DNA of 19,536 nt from Oscillospiraceae bacterium. Its GTDB lineage: Bacteria; Bacillota; Clostridia; Oscillospirales; CAG-272. The translations under genes and the position numbers were made by a program. The stretch covers positions 1 through 19,536 of the forward strand of contig WREN01000006.1 in NCBI GenBank assembly GCA_009779295.1. The letters run 5' to 3'. The notes beneath the pieces were generated by a model. That model did no database searches, had not been told where the DNA came from, and worked only from the letters and a program-made list of their open reading frames with translations. Positions 1 through 6,880 of this stretch are shown here, piece after piece; positions within the stretch are counted from its first letter, which is position 1; each line of letters begins with the position of its first letter.

Positions 1-134
1 CCGCCGACAGCCCATCCTTCACCTTCACTGTTAGCCTCAAGTAATATATCGTTCGCCCGCAAAAAGGAAATGAACTCCAACGCGTTCTGTTGTGCGTCGC
101 CGCTTAATACTTCATTGATTTTTTCTTCAACCAT
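1..134 (-). CDS. Partial small protein, paralog of the next two genes (3' part off the window)
   Basis: An ATG at 134 is preceded by a GAGG ribosome site (ggaatgaggtataaaa), and the frame stays open for 44 codons to the window edge, so only the N-terminus is present. The translation starts MVEEKINEVLSGDAQQNALE and continues with a FISFLRAND segment and a GWAV motif. That order (helix with FLxxN, then a Gly-Trp strand) matches the N-termini of the genes at 137-601 (TFLKTNKV ... NGWSV) and 614-1123 (VFLKENKM ... NSWKV). It starts 2 bp after the stop of the 137-601 gene, so it is the last visible member of the same minus-strand operon. The family is not one I can name; function is unknown. The homology is inferred from a short stretch. 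Confidence 0.7.
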   Translation of the reverse strand, partial: MVEEKINEVLSGDAQQNALEFISFLRANDILLEANSEGEGWAVG

Positions 135-136
135 TT

Positions 137-601
137 TTATACCTCATTCCTTACCGCCGCAATTTCGTTGGCGATAGTTTTATTTATTAAAACAAGTTCT
201 TTTGCATATTCAAGAATTTTTTCTTCGGGATTGTTTAACAAAAGCAATTGACATCCGCACACTTTGGGAAAAATTTGGCCATAAATAATTATATTTTCAA
301 CACCCTTGCAATTTCTACAACCCAGAGTAGTATTGATATTGTTCAAAATAAAATCTTTTAATTCATCTGTTACATATTTTTCGGATTTTTCAAGCAATTC
401 TTTGTCTTTGAAAAAATATATAAGCCAATAACCATTGTGAATCCTAAAATGACAAATAATTTTCTTTTTATATCTGACCGACCAGCCATTTGCACCCGTC
501 GATCCTTTTGAAACTTTGTTGGTTTTCAAAAACGTATTAAAATCTAAAAAGTTTTTTAATTTATCGCCGTCAATTAAGCTCGTTGCGAATTCTTCAATCA
601 T
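137..601 (-). CDS. Small Cys-motif protein, paralog A (function unknown)
   Basis: A 154-residue soluble protein with no signal peptide or membrane segment. It begins with an amphipathic helix (DGDKLKNFLDFNTFLKTNK), then a strand motif NGWSVRYKKKIICHF, an acidic ELKDFILNNIN helix near the middle, and a Cys cluster (GCRNC, later VCGC) around residues 94-118, followed by a C-terminal helix. The CxxC...CxC arrangement suggests a small zinc or structural metal knuckle, but this is inference. It shares this plan with the 614-1123 gene (DGDKLKNLLDF, FILDNIN, CVERGC, VCNC). The ribosome site GGGAGAAAT precedes the ATG, and the gene lies 12 bp from its upstream neighbour and 2 bp from its downstream one, so co-transcription is very likely. 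I do not recognise a characterised family. Confidence 0.85.
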   Translation of the reverse strand: MIEEFATSLIDGDKLKNFLDFNTFLKTNKVSKGSTGANGWSVRYKKKIICHFRIHNGYWLIYFFKDKELLEKSEKYVTDELKDFILNNINTTLGCRNCKGVENIIIYGQIFPKVCGCQLLLLNNPEEKILEYAKELVLINKTIANEIAAVRNEV

Positions 602-613
602 TATTATTTCTCC

Positions 614-1123
614 CTAACTTGCCGATTCTAAATCGGAAATAAAACTTTTGACCGTCAAAATTAATTTTTTCGAAAACTCAAGTTCCGTGCCTTCAAGATT
701 TATAAACCTAAGCGGCCAGCAATTACACACTTTGTCAAAATGTTTCCCGAAGATCGTCATGTTTTGTCTGCCGTTACAGCCCCTTTCAACACAAGGCGGC
801 GGGTTGATATTATCCAAAATAAATTTTTTCAATTCTTCATCCGTGAAATAATTATCATAATTCGTAAACCAACCGTCTCTTGTGAACTGGCTAAGGCGTA
901 TCATCCAAACTTTATCGCGTTCGTTCAGATTAACGTAGCACATACTTTTGTTTTTATAAGTTACTTTCCATGAATTATACGACTGCCAGCGCGGAGTCAT
1001 TTTGTTTTCTTTCAAAAACACAAGGAAATCCAATAAATTTTTCAACTTGTCCCCATCAAGAAATTCTCCGGCGACATTTTCAGGTTTCGGTTTTGCGGCT
1101 TTTTGATCTTTGTAAAGTGACAT
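614..1123 (-). CDS. Small Cys-motif protein, paralog B (function unknown)
   Basis: A 169-residue soluble protein, start set by AAGGAGAATAAAATTTT before ATG. After a basic ~20-residue N-terminal extension it repeats the plan of its neighbour: FLDGDKLKNLLDFLVFLKEN helix, a NSWKVTYKNKSMCYV strand pair, a WMIRLSQF strand, the FTDEELKKFILDNIN helix, then CVERGC and VCNC with an MTIFGKHFDKVCNC hairpin between them, and a C-terminal helix rich in Leu/Lys. The conserved core FIL(N/D)NIN plus the two Cys pairs makes common descent with the 137-601 gene clear. Context with RidA and GyrI-like genes hints at small-molecule sensing or handling, which is inference only. Confidence 0.85.
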   Translation of the reverse strand: MSLYKDQKAAKPKPENVAGEFLDGDKLKNLLDFLVFLKENKMTPRWQSYNSWKVTYKNKSMCYVNLNERDKVWMIRLSQFTRDGWFTNYDNYFTDEELKKFILDNINPPPCVERGCNGRQNMTIFGKHFDKVCNCWPLRFINLEGTELEFSKKLILTVKSFISDLESAS

Positions 1124-1140
1124 AAAATTTTATTCTCCTT

Positions 1141-1506
1141 TTAAATTTTATTTGGCTTGTACGCAATTCCATCCATCATACACAAGCAGCATGAATCAAT
1201 AAACTCGGTCGTTAAGGTCATTCGCGCGGGAAAATTATCTTTTTCAAAGTATTCGTAAAACACAGCTCTTGCTTCGTCAAAATCCGATAAATCTTTTAAA
1301 TACAGTTTTATCTGAACCATGTCGTTAAGCGTTGCTCCGACTGAGTTCAACGTGTTGCGCATACTATTGAAAGTCGCTCTCATTTGATGCACAACATTTT
1401 GCTTATCAAATCCGCCGGCATGGTGCGCCAAATAGATGAAATCTCCCGCGACTACGCATGACGAACATGTTTCATCACCACAATGGGTCGGCATTTTTTT
1501 CAACAT
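1141..1506 (-). CDS. RidA/YjgF/UK114-family protein
   Basis: A 121-residue protein of the trimeric RidA family; archetypal members hydrolyse reactive enamine/imine intermediates made by PLP enzymes such as threonine dehydratase. Family features visible are VAGDFIYLAHHAGG near the N-terminus, the VVHQMRATFNSMRNTLNSVGATLNDMVQ helix region, the KLYLKDLSDFDEARAVFYEYF segment, and FPAR at 92-95, whose Arg95 aligns with E. coli RidA Arg105. The residue 15 positions later, which is the substrate-binding Glu120 in E. coli, is Met110 here, within a Cys-rich stretch (DSCCLCMMDG). It therefore looks like a Rid-superfamily member outside the strict RidA group, and deaminase activity is uncertain. GGAGATTTAAAATC precedes the ATG. 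It sits in the middle of the Cys-motif protein operon. Confidence 0.9.
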   Translation of the reverse strand: MLKKMPTHCGDETCSSCVVAGDFIYLAHHAGGFDKQNVVHQMRATFNSMRNTLNSVGATLNDMVQIKLYLKDLSDFDEARAVFYEYFEKDNFPARMTLTTEFIDSCCLCMMDGIAYKPNKI

Positions 1507-1524
1507 GATTTTAAATCTCCTTTT

Positions 1525-1965
1525 TTATTGAAATACAGATAAAACCTTTTTGCTCTCTTCATTCACTTCGATACTAATACGGTTGTAATTGCATTTGCGG
1601 TAATTAACGCCGTTAATGGTGAACTTACATTCGTAGCAATTCGGGTTGCAATGACGGCAATCTCTGTACAAATCCATTTGCGATGTAATACACGATGGCA
1701 AACCGTCAAGAAAGCCGTTTTGACGGTTGAAAAATATCGGGTGCAGGTACATGCCTAATGTTTCTTTGTCAAAATAAAATTGTAGGTGTACCCGTTTACA
1801 TTCAGGGGTATTGTATGTAACGTATAAGCCGCTCGCTTTGTTTTCGACTTTTTGTTTATATCCGCTTTTGAGCATAGCTTCGCTTATTTTCGTGACAAAA
1901 TTTTTGTGTTCTTCCGGAACTGCTGACAAGAAATCCGCAAGCGATAACTTTTGTGATGTTTTCAT
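1525..1965 (-). CDS. Cys-rich small protein, likely distant paralog of the downstream genes
   Basis: A 146-residue soluble protein. The start is fixed by AAGGAGATATAAAAA before ATG, 3 bp after its upstream neighbour's stop. An N-terminal helix (SLADFLSAVPEEHKNFVTKI) is followed by a SGLYVTYNTPE strand, a VHLQFYFD strand, then a dense Cys block around residues 100-126: CRHC, CYEC and YRKC with the INGVNYRKC hairpin. This resembles the CxxC ... G(x)FxxVCxC layout in the two genes further down, so I infer distant homology. The Cys spacing is compatible with a metal site. No known function is assigned. The Lys/Asn/Cys-rich composition is like that of its operon partners. Confidence 0.8.
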   Translation of the reverse strand: MKTSQKLSLADFLSAVPEEHKNFVTKISEAMLKSGYKQKVENKASGLYVTYNTPECKRVHLQFYFDKETLGMYLHPIFFNRQNGFLDGLPSCITSQMDLYRDCRHCNPNCYECKFTINGVNYRKCNYNRISIEVNEESKKVLSVFQ

Positions 1966-1968
1966 TTT

Positions 1969-2460
1969 TTATATCTCCTTTGTTATAAACTTCAACGGCA
2001 AAAAGATTTCCTGCTGCGCGATTCCGAGGGCTTTATCAATCGCGCCGTCGGCGTTCGGCATGTTACACATCCCGCTTTGAGGAAAATCTCCGTATTCGAA
2101 AACTTCGCTGCTGTTGATCCAATTCATCATGCAATTAACCGTTTCATTGAGGTCGTCGTTGTCGAGTTCATTTGCGGTAGCGACCAAAAACATCCCGCCC
2201 GGGAACTCGATTATCTCATAAGGCGCGGTTTCGGAAGCGGTAACGCCGTCTTTGACTGCCCAAATCCAAACATTTTTATCGCCTTCATGCCAAAGAAAAG
2301 CCGGTTCTTCGTAAATTTGTCTCACTAACAAATGATCTATAGTTCTTAACCATCCCACCATTCCGCCTTCGCCGAAGAGTTCTTCAAACGTTTTCAATCC
2401 CGAAGAAACCGCCCGGAATTTCGGTATCTCAATCGCACGCATGTTTTGTAATTTACTCAT
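1969..2460 (-). CDS. GyrI-like / AraC effector-binding-domain protein
   Basis: A 163-residue stand-alone small-molecule-binding domain protein. Recognisable signals are the opening MRAIEIPKFRAVSSG (the usual first strand of this fold), the PYEIIEFPGGMFLVATANE strand with the family's 'PGG.y.va' signature, a DLNETVNCMMNWINSS helix, and the closing EIFLPLKF strand that mirrors the typical 'diy.Pik.' end. No DNA-binding domain is attached. Related domains bind hydrophobic or cationic small molecules in BmrR/Rob-type regulators, or act alone. It is the first gene of the operon, with a GGAGG site 8 nt before the ATG and a perfect sigma-A promoter just upstream. Family assignment is good; the ligand is unknown. 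Confidence 0.8.
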   Translation of the reverse strand: MSKLQNMRAIEIPKFRAVSSGLKTFEELFGEGGMVGWLRTIDHLLVRQIYEEPAFLWHEGDKNVWIWAVKDGVTASETAPYEIIEFPGGMFLVATANELDNDDLNETVNCMMNWINSSEVFEYGDFPQSGMCNMPNADGAIDKALGIAQQEIFLPLKFITKEI

Positions 2461-2489
2461 TTTTATAACCTCCGCCCATCTTTATATCA

Positions 2490-2518
2490 ATTATACACCT
2501 AAAAAACAAAGTTGTCAA
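2490..2518 (-). promoter_or_regulatory. Sigma-A promoter of the GyrI-like/RidA operon
   Basis: On the minus strand TTGACA (2518-2513) and TATAAT (2495-2490) are both exact consensus with a 17-bp spacer. The predicted start lies about 7 bp downstream, near 2483, leaving a ~22-nt leader that contains the GGAGG ribosome site at 2473-2469. No operator-like repeat is obvious beside it. Confidence 0.88.
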
Positions 2519-2633
2519 GAGAATTTTGATATATTTTAAGAATATTTTGCAGATTTTTATATTATTTCTAATATTTTATCATTATGAACAAAAACGCATG
2601 TTTTACCTTGACAAAAACAAATAAAAATTACAA

Positions 2634-2654
2634 AGAACCGCATAAAGCGGTTCT
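2634..2654 (-). terminator. Rho-independent terminator after the LRR gene
   Basis: Read on the minus strand, an 8-bp stem AGAACCGC/GCGGTTCT with a 5-nt loop starts about 10 nt after the stop of the leucine-rich-repeat gene and is followed by the U-rich tail TTGTAATTTTTATTTG. It ends the solute-binding-protein/LRR transcript. Confidence 0.85.
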
Positions 2655-2663
2655 CTCTTCGGT

Positions 2664-3701
2664 TTATGGATTTTTTCGCCCGATAAATTTATAATCTTTA
2701 GTCCAGTCCGCCGTTTCCCAGGACGTTAAATCCTTCCTGTAGTAAAACGTTACGTCGCTTTCAAATACTGAACTGTCCGGCTGATCGATTACTTCGCCCA
2801 AGAAAGCAATCTGCTTTAGTTTCGTACAATTTTTAAACGCGTACCTACCGACCGTTTTTAAACTTTCGGGCATCGTGACTTTCGTCAAGTATTTGTTGTT
2901 TTCAAATGCGCGTTCGGCGATCAATATTACGCCGTCGGGAACTACAAACGTATCGCCTTTCATCGCCGCAGGATATTTTCCCAGCGTTGTCATATCGGCG
3001 TTATAAAGAACGCCTTTCACGCTGACAAACGCATCCGAATCCGTCTTTATTTGTTCCAAATTATCGCAATTTGCAAATGCGCTTATTCCAATTTCAACTA
3101 CACCCGAAGGTATCGTATATTCGGTTTTTCCCATCGGAACGCGGATTAATTTCGTTTTGTCTTTATTGAACAAAACATTGTTTTCATCAACGGAAAAGAA
3201 CTTACTTGATTTTGCAACCCTGAATACGCTTAACGACGGGGTATAATCCAACGCATGAGACAATATGGTGTGAACCGTATCCGGAAGCAAAAATATCTTC
3301 GAATCGTTCGCCGCCGGATATTGGATCAATGTTGTCATACGTTTATTATAGAGTGCGCCGTATGCGTCATTTGCGTACCATTTGTTGGTTTTTTCTACAA
3401 AAACCGCTTTTAATTTATGTAAATTGTTAAAAGTAGTTTCATCAATATGATTCACAAATGCCGGTATAAATATATATTGGACATTTGTACAATTTTCAAA
3501 CGCGGTTTCGGAGATTCCCCGGACATACCGCACTCCGATTTTTTCGGGTATTTCTATACGGATATCATCAATACTGCATCCCGTAATAATAACGCCGTTT
3601 AAATTGTCAAATTCGCAGGTAAAATTCCCTCTTGTTTCAGCGCTGAAAATGTTTATTGATAATAATAAACTTAAAACTAAAATTATTGTTAAACGTCTCA
3701 T
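2664..3701 (-). CDS. Secreted BspA-like leucine-rich-repeat protein
   Basis: A 345-residue exported protein. The N-terminus MRRLTIILVLSLLLSINIFSA is a classical signal peptide, with likely cleavage after SA at about residue 21; there is no lipobox. The mature part is a run of LRR_5-type units with the pattern (A/E)FxxCxxLxxIxxPxxVxxI, for example ETAFENCTNVQYIFIP, SAFANCDNLEQI, RAFENNKYLTKVTMPESL and YAFKNCTKLKQI. Interleaved are three copies of the BspA-family element (G/N)xLYNxxMTTLxxYP (ALYNKRMTTLIQYPAA, VLFNKDKTKLIRVP, VLYNADMTTLGKYPAA). Such proteins are usually surface or secreted binding proteins. The ribosome site GGGAGATAAATA precedes the ATG, 29 bp after the solute-binding protein gene, so the two are probably co-transcribed. 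There is no anchoring signal at the C-terminus. The binding partner is unknown. Confidence 0.88.
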   Translation of the reverse strand: MRRLTIILVLSLLLSINIFSAETRGNFTCEFDNLNGVIITGCSIDDIRIEIPEKIGVRYVRGISETAFENCTNVQYIFIPAFVNHIDETTFNNLHKLKAVFVEKTNKWYANDAYGALYNKRMTTLIQYPAANDSKIFLLPDTVHTILSHALDYTPSLSVFRVAKSSKFFSVDENNVLFNKDKTKLIRVPMGKTEYTIPSGVVEIGISAFANCDNLEQIKTDSDAFVSVKGVLYNADMTTLGKYPAAMKGDTFVVPDGVILIAERAFENNKYLTKVTMPESLKTVGRYAFKNCTKLKQIAFLGEVIDQPDSSVFESDVTFYYRKDLTSWETADWTKDYKFIGRKNP

Positions 3702-3730
3702 TATTTATCTCCCTGTTATATTTAAAACAT

Positions 3731-5224
3731 TTAATTTAATGATTTGTATTCGTCGATCGTCTTTTCAAGCGCCGTCTGCGCCCTTTCCGCAATCGATTCA
3801 TACCTTGATGAGAAGTTGTCGGCTTTCGCGTTGGACATAGAATTTATCAACATACCCACTCCGCCCCAATCGTATATCATGCCGAGGTCGTATACGCGGT
3901 TGCCGAGGATTATATTCAGCATTTCCACCGATTCCGTATCGCGCGTGTATTTCCCCTCCAGCGAGACATCGTAATAAGCCGGACGGACTGTGATCATCGA
4001 TTGATAAGACATCTCTTCCATCAATATCGCGGCGCGTTCCGGTTCAAGATTCGTCACCGGCAATATCAACGCCGACGAAATCCACGGACTCGTCCATGTG
4101 TAATATTTATCCTGCCGTTCGTCATACTTCGGCATCGGAATCAACCCGAAATCCGATTCCATATCACGCAGTTTCTTAACGGTATACATGACGATCGAAT
4201 ACAACAACGCCCTGTCGTCAGTAAAGATATTCACAAGCGCGCCCCATATTTCGGGATATTTTCTGAAATACGCTTCAGCAGTGTGCGTAACAAAGTTGCG
4301 GTCGTTCATCACGGCAAATAATTTTTCCAGCGTAGTAATACCGCGTTCGGTATTTATCGTTATCATCGGATAGTTGTCTTTGTCTTTCGAAACGACGAAA
4401 TTTTCAGCGCCGATATACATTCCGAATATGCCGGAATCCTCTGTAATAAGTCCGAACCTGTCGTTCTCGTCCATTATGCCGTTGCCGTCAACGTCATCCG
4501 AAACGGATTTAACCATCTCTACGAACTTGTCGATCGTCCATTTACCGCCGTTCACCAGATCATAAGGGCTGTCTAAAGCCATTTTTTCAACCAGATTTTT
4601 ATTAAACGCGTAAATCCATGACGCGTTGAAAGTGCGGTATGAAAAATCTCCCGTGACGATATACTGTTTATCGCCGATACTCAAATCCCGTATCGAACTC
4701 TGATCCCACCATTCGCGGGTAAAATCGAAATACTTCACGGAATTTAAGTTGATGAGCATATTCGCCTGAGCGAGCGTCGTCGCGCTGAAAAGGTCCGGCC
4801 AAGCCGCGTCAAACACATCCGGATCCTGCGATTGTATAGTCCGCTGCGCCAAAGTCAGCGGCGTATCGTTCATAAGCTGCTTGATGGTAACGTTGCAGCG
4901 TTCCTCAACCATGCGGTTGCGTTCATACACCGAATCGTTCAGGATTTCACCGCCGTCGGATTCCGGAGATACTTCCATTACTCCCCAAGGATCCTCAACT
5001 CCGAAACCGCGCGTAAGGATGACGAATTCCGCACCGTTGAAATTTTCCTCCGGTACATTCGGGCGTTTTACAGCCGCGACCGTCTCTGCGCGGTTTTCGA
5101 CGTCATCGCCCGCCGTTGTATCCGTTTGTTTGACGTCGTCAGCGGTATTTGAACATCCGGCTAAAACGATTGCTGCGAACAACATCGCCAACAATAATAG
5201 GATTGCTGTTAATTTCATTTTCAA
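3731..5224 (-). CDS. Extracellular solute-binding lipoprotein (ABC-type, family 1-like)
   Basis: About 497 residues. The N-terminus is a lipoprotein signal ending in the lipobox LAGC (Cys24 from this start), then an Asp/Thr-rich linker and a substrate-binding-protein body: NFNGAEFVILTRG, NDSVYERNRMVEERCNV, an EWWDQSSIRDLSIGDKQYIVTGD segment, TFNASWIYAFNKNLVEK and a GGKWTIDKFVEMVKSV helix. The calcium-loop-like DVDGNGIMDENDRFG (about 244-258) is often seen in large clostridial sugar-binding proteins. Start choice: the GGAGG at 5237-5233 is 8 nt from TTG 5224 and 14 nt from ATG 5218; the longer reading from TTG 5239 overlaps the ribosome site itself and is unlikely. No permease or ATPase genes lie beside it, so it is an orphan binding protein here. 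Sugar specificity is inferred only from family resemblance. Confidence 0.9.
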   Translation of the reverse strand: MKMKLTAILLLLAMLFAAIVLAGCSNTADDVKQTDTTAGDDVENRAETVAAVKRPNVPEENFNGAEFVILTRGFGVEDPWGVMEVSPESDGGEILNDSVYERNRMVEERCNVTIKQLMNDTPLTLAQRTIQSQDPDVFDAAWPDLFSATTLAQANMLINLNSVKYFDFTREWWDQSSIRDLSIGDKQYIVTGDFSYRTFNASWIYAFNKNLVEKMALDSPYDLVNGGKWTIDKFVEMVKSVSDDVDGNGIMDENDRFGLITEDSGIFGMYIGAENFVVSKDKDNYPMITINTERGITTLEKLFAVMNDRNFVTHTAEAYFRKYPEIWGALVNIFTDDRALLYSIVMYTVKKLRDMESDFGLIPMPKYDERQDKYYTWTSPWISSALILPVTNLEPERAAILMEEMSYQSMITVRPAYYDVSLEGKYTRDTESVEMLNIILGNRVYDLGMIYDWGGVGMLINSMSNAKADNFSSRYESIAERAQTALEKTIDEYKSLN

Positions 5225-5258
5225 TTTTAATTCCTCCAAAATTTATTTAAAAATATAC

Positions 5259-5287
5259 TTGACTTTAATAAAATTATATGTTATGCT
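5259..5287 (+). promoter_or_regulatory. Promoter of the DUF2089/membrane-protein pair
   Basis: TTGACT (5259-5264), 17-bp spacer, TATGCT (5282-5287), with the predicted start near 5295. The -35 matches 5 of 6 and the -10 matches 4 of 6. The region also has to hold the promoter of the divergent solute-binding-protein gene; the best candidate there is TATAAT on the minus strand at 5278-5273 with only a weak -35. Confidence 0.6.
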
Positions 5288-5333
5288 TAATATTGTTAAA
5301 GAAAATTTTTATATATTACTTTAATATTGTTAA
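5287..5333. repeat. 13-bp direct repeat in the DUF2089 promoter/leader
   Basis: TTAATATTGTTAA occurs exactly twice, at 5287-5299 and 5321-5333, 34 bp apart and straddling the predicted transcription start. Each copy has the form TTAA-N5-TTAA, so it is itself a short inverted repeat. The position suggests an operator, possibly autoregulatory for the HTH protein downstream; this is inference. Confidence 0.5.
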
Positions 5334-5346
5334 GGGGTTGATTAAT

Positions 5347-5646
5347 ATGGCTGTCGAAATTCTTCCTGAATGGTTAGCAAATTTGGACGACGAAGACTTG
5401 AATTTTATAAAAAAATTCATTCTCGCGTCGGGATCGCTGAAAGAAATCGCTACCGCTTACGGCGTGACCTACCCGACGGTGAGATTAAGGCTGGATAAAA
5501 TAATCCAGAAAATTCAAATTTCCGACGATACGCAGAATGAACCGTATATTTCGCTTATCAAACGGCTTGCGGTGAATGAGAAGTTGGATTTGAACACGGC
5601 GAAGATTTTAATCAGCGAGTACAAAAAAACAAAAGGAGTGAATTAA
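5347..5646 (+). CDS. DUF2089-family small HTH protein
   Basis: A 99-residue protein starting at ATG 5347, where AAGGGG lies about 10 nt upstream; a longer frame from 5278 would run through the promoter region and lacks a ribosome site. The sequence ILPEWLANLDDEDLNFIKKF, then ILASGSLKEIATAYGVTYPTVRLRLDKII, is the hallmark of the DUF2089 C-terminal region and reads as a helix-turn-helix (SLKEIATAYGVTYPTVRLRL). The zinc-ribbon found at the N-terminus of longer members is absent. A C-terminal helix rich in Lys follows. It ends 1 bp before the membrane-protein gene, a pairing that resembles small regulator-plus-membrane-sensor units. DNA binding and autoregulation are inferred. Confidence 0.85.
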   Translation: MAVEILPEWLANLDDEDLNFIKKFILASGSLKEIATAYGVTYPTVRLRLDKIIQKIQISDDTQNEPYISLIKRLAVNEKLDLNTAKILISEYKKTKGVN

Positions 5647-5647
5647 T

Positions 5648-6007
5648 ATGTGGTTTAGTAGTTCAACGGCTATTATTTTAGGTGTAAGCATAGGTGTTAT
5701 TTTATTTGTTTGTTACATATTTTGGGTGGTACTCTCCACTTACGCTATGAAAAAAGGAAAATATCAAAAGTATAAAAAAGTTATTTATTCGTTGATATTT
5801 ATTGTTACAGGAATTGGTATAACAACATTAACGCTCTTTATAGTTGCAATTACAACAGGGCAGCCGTATCATGTATGGTATCCGTTGATGATGGTTGGAA
5901 GTTTTGGGTGTATGTGGACAATCGGAATATTTATAATGAATAAAGCACGGAAAAAATTTATTACGATAGGTGAATTAAACAAGATGAACATCGATGACTT
6001 ATCTTAA
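5648..6007 (+). CDS. Small three-helix membrane protein
   Basis: A 119-residue integral membrane protein. Hydrophobic segments lie at about residues 8-32 (AIILGVSIGVILFVCYIFWVV), 47-69 (YSLIFIVTGIGITTLTLFIVA) and 78-98, with a basic loop KKGKYQKYKK between the first two, predicted cytoplasmic. The C-terminal tail is short and charged. Its start is 1 bp after the DUF2089 stop, with AAAAGGAG within the 3' end of that gene acting as ribosome site, so the two are translated as a pair. No named family is recognised; it may sequester or control the DUF2089 protein, by analogy with other regulator/membrane pairs (inference). It is AT-richer than most neighbours. It ends 4 bp from the convergent deacetylase gene. 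Confidence 0.8.
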   Translation: MWFSSSTAIILGVSIGVILFVCYIFWVVLSTYAMKKGKYQKYKKVIYSLIFIVTGIGITTLTLFIVAITTGQPYHVWYPLMMVGSFGCMWTIGIFIMNKARKKFITIGELNKMNIDDLS

Positions 6008-6011
6008 ATAT

Positions 6012-6812
6012 TTATTGATAATTCCATCCGTTCTCCAATTGATCCAGCGTTCCGAAACTGTAACCGTTATCGCGCAAATATTCAATTATCCAGCCGAGCG
6101 CATTGGCGGTGTGGTCCTTGACGTCGTGCATTAATACGATTTTCGGCAGCGTTTTATATTTTTCCGTGTACGCAAGATCGGAAATAACTGATTCCCTGAT
6201 ATAATCCTCAATCGTCTGCCCTTCCGCTAAATCTACGGATATGGAATCGTTGGTATCCATCGTCCAGTCAAAAACCGTATACCCGTAATTTTTAACCGCT
6301 TCTACAATCAGCGGTCGGAGTGTCCTGTTAAGATAACCGCTTTTGGTGCCGCCCGGAAACCTGTAAAGTTTATACGGCAAATTTTCGCCGAGGATTTTTT
6401 CAATCGTTTCTTCCCATTTCTTTAAATCCTCCATTAAAGAATCCGCGCTTTTATATATATCTTTATACACGTGCGAATAACTGTGGCTTCCGATAACATG
6501 CCCCGCGGCATACATTGCCCTTACCTTGCTCGGATAATACGAGGCGAATTCGCCTATTAAGAAAAATGTCGCCTTGATTCCGTAACTATCGAGTATTTCA
6601 AGCACTTTATCCGTTCCCGTATAATTCGGGCCGTCGTCAAAAGTCAGGTATACGAATTTGGGATCGGCAGGCTCCACAGCTTCCGTTTCGGATACAATTT
6701 CAATCACGCTCGTTATCACAGGCATCGGTTCGGTTTTCTCTGCAATAACCGCATGTCCGCACGACGTTATCAAAAACAAAAAGCATAAAAGCAGTAAATT
6801 TATTCTAATCAT
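6012..6812 (-). CDS. Polysaccharide deacetylase lipoprotein (NodB homology, CE4)
   Basis: A 266-residue lipoprotein, with signal segment INLLLLCFLFL and lipobox ITSC (Cys18), a linker, then a CE4 catalytic domain. All five CE4 motifs can be read: TFDDGP (57-62, catalytic base and metal Asp), HSYSH (110-114, metal His110/His114), RFPGG (151-155), DWTMDTND (182-189) and LMHD (227-230, catalytic His229). It is predicted to remove acetyl groups from peptidoglycan GlcNAc/MurNAc or a related cell-surface polysaccharide outside the membrane. The AAGGA site precedes the ATG. It stands alone, convergent with the DUF2089 pair. The motif set is complete, so activity is likely; substrate is not determined by sequence. 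Confidence 0.94.
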   Translation of the reverse strand: MIRINLLLLCFLFLITSCGHAVIAEKTEPMPVITSVIEIVSETEAVEPADPKFVYLTFDDGPNYTGTDKVLEILDSYGIKATFFLIGEFASYYPSKVRAMYAAGHVIGSHSYSHVYKDIYKSADSLMEDLKKWEETIEKILGENLPYKLYRFPGGTKSGYLNRTLRPLIVEAVKNYGYTVFDWTMDTNDSISVDLAEGQTIEDYIRESVISDLAYTEKYKTLPKIVLMHDVKDHTANALGWIIEYLRDNGYSFGTLDQLENGWNYQ

Positions 6813-6850
6813 ATATTTTCCTTATTGAATTTCTATTTTGTTTTTATTAT

Positions 6851-6879
6851 ATAATATCAATAATATCGTCGTTTGTCAA
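6851..6879 (-). promoter_or_regulatory. Sigma-A promoter of the deacetylase gene
   Basis: On the minus strand TTGACA (6879-6874), a 17-bp spacer, then TATTAT (6856-6851), giving a start near 6844 and a ~32-nt leader to the ATG at 6812. Confidence 0.8.
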
Positions 6880-6880
6880 T

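Noticed and set aside
2608..2630. TTGACA on the plus strand upstream of position 2640
   Set aside because: No -10 at a workable distance and no plus-strand gene follows; only the 3' end of a minus-strand gene lies downstream.
5237..5239. TTG at 5239 as start of the solute-binding lipoprotein
   Set aside because: It would overlap the GGAGG ribosome site; starts at 5224 or 5218 fit the site and give a normal signal peptide.
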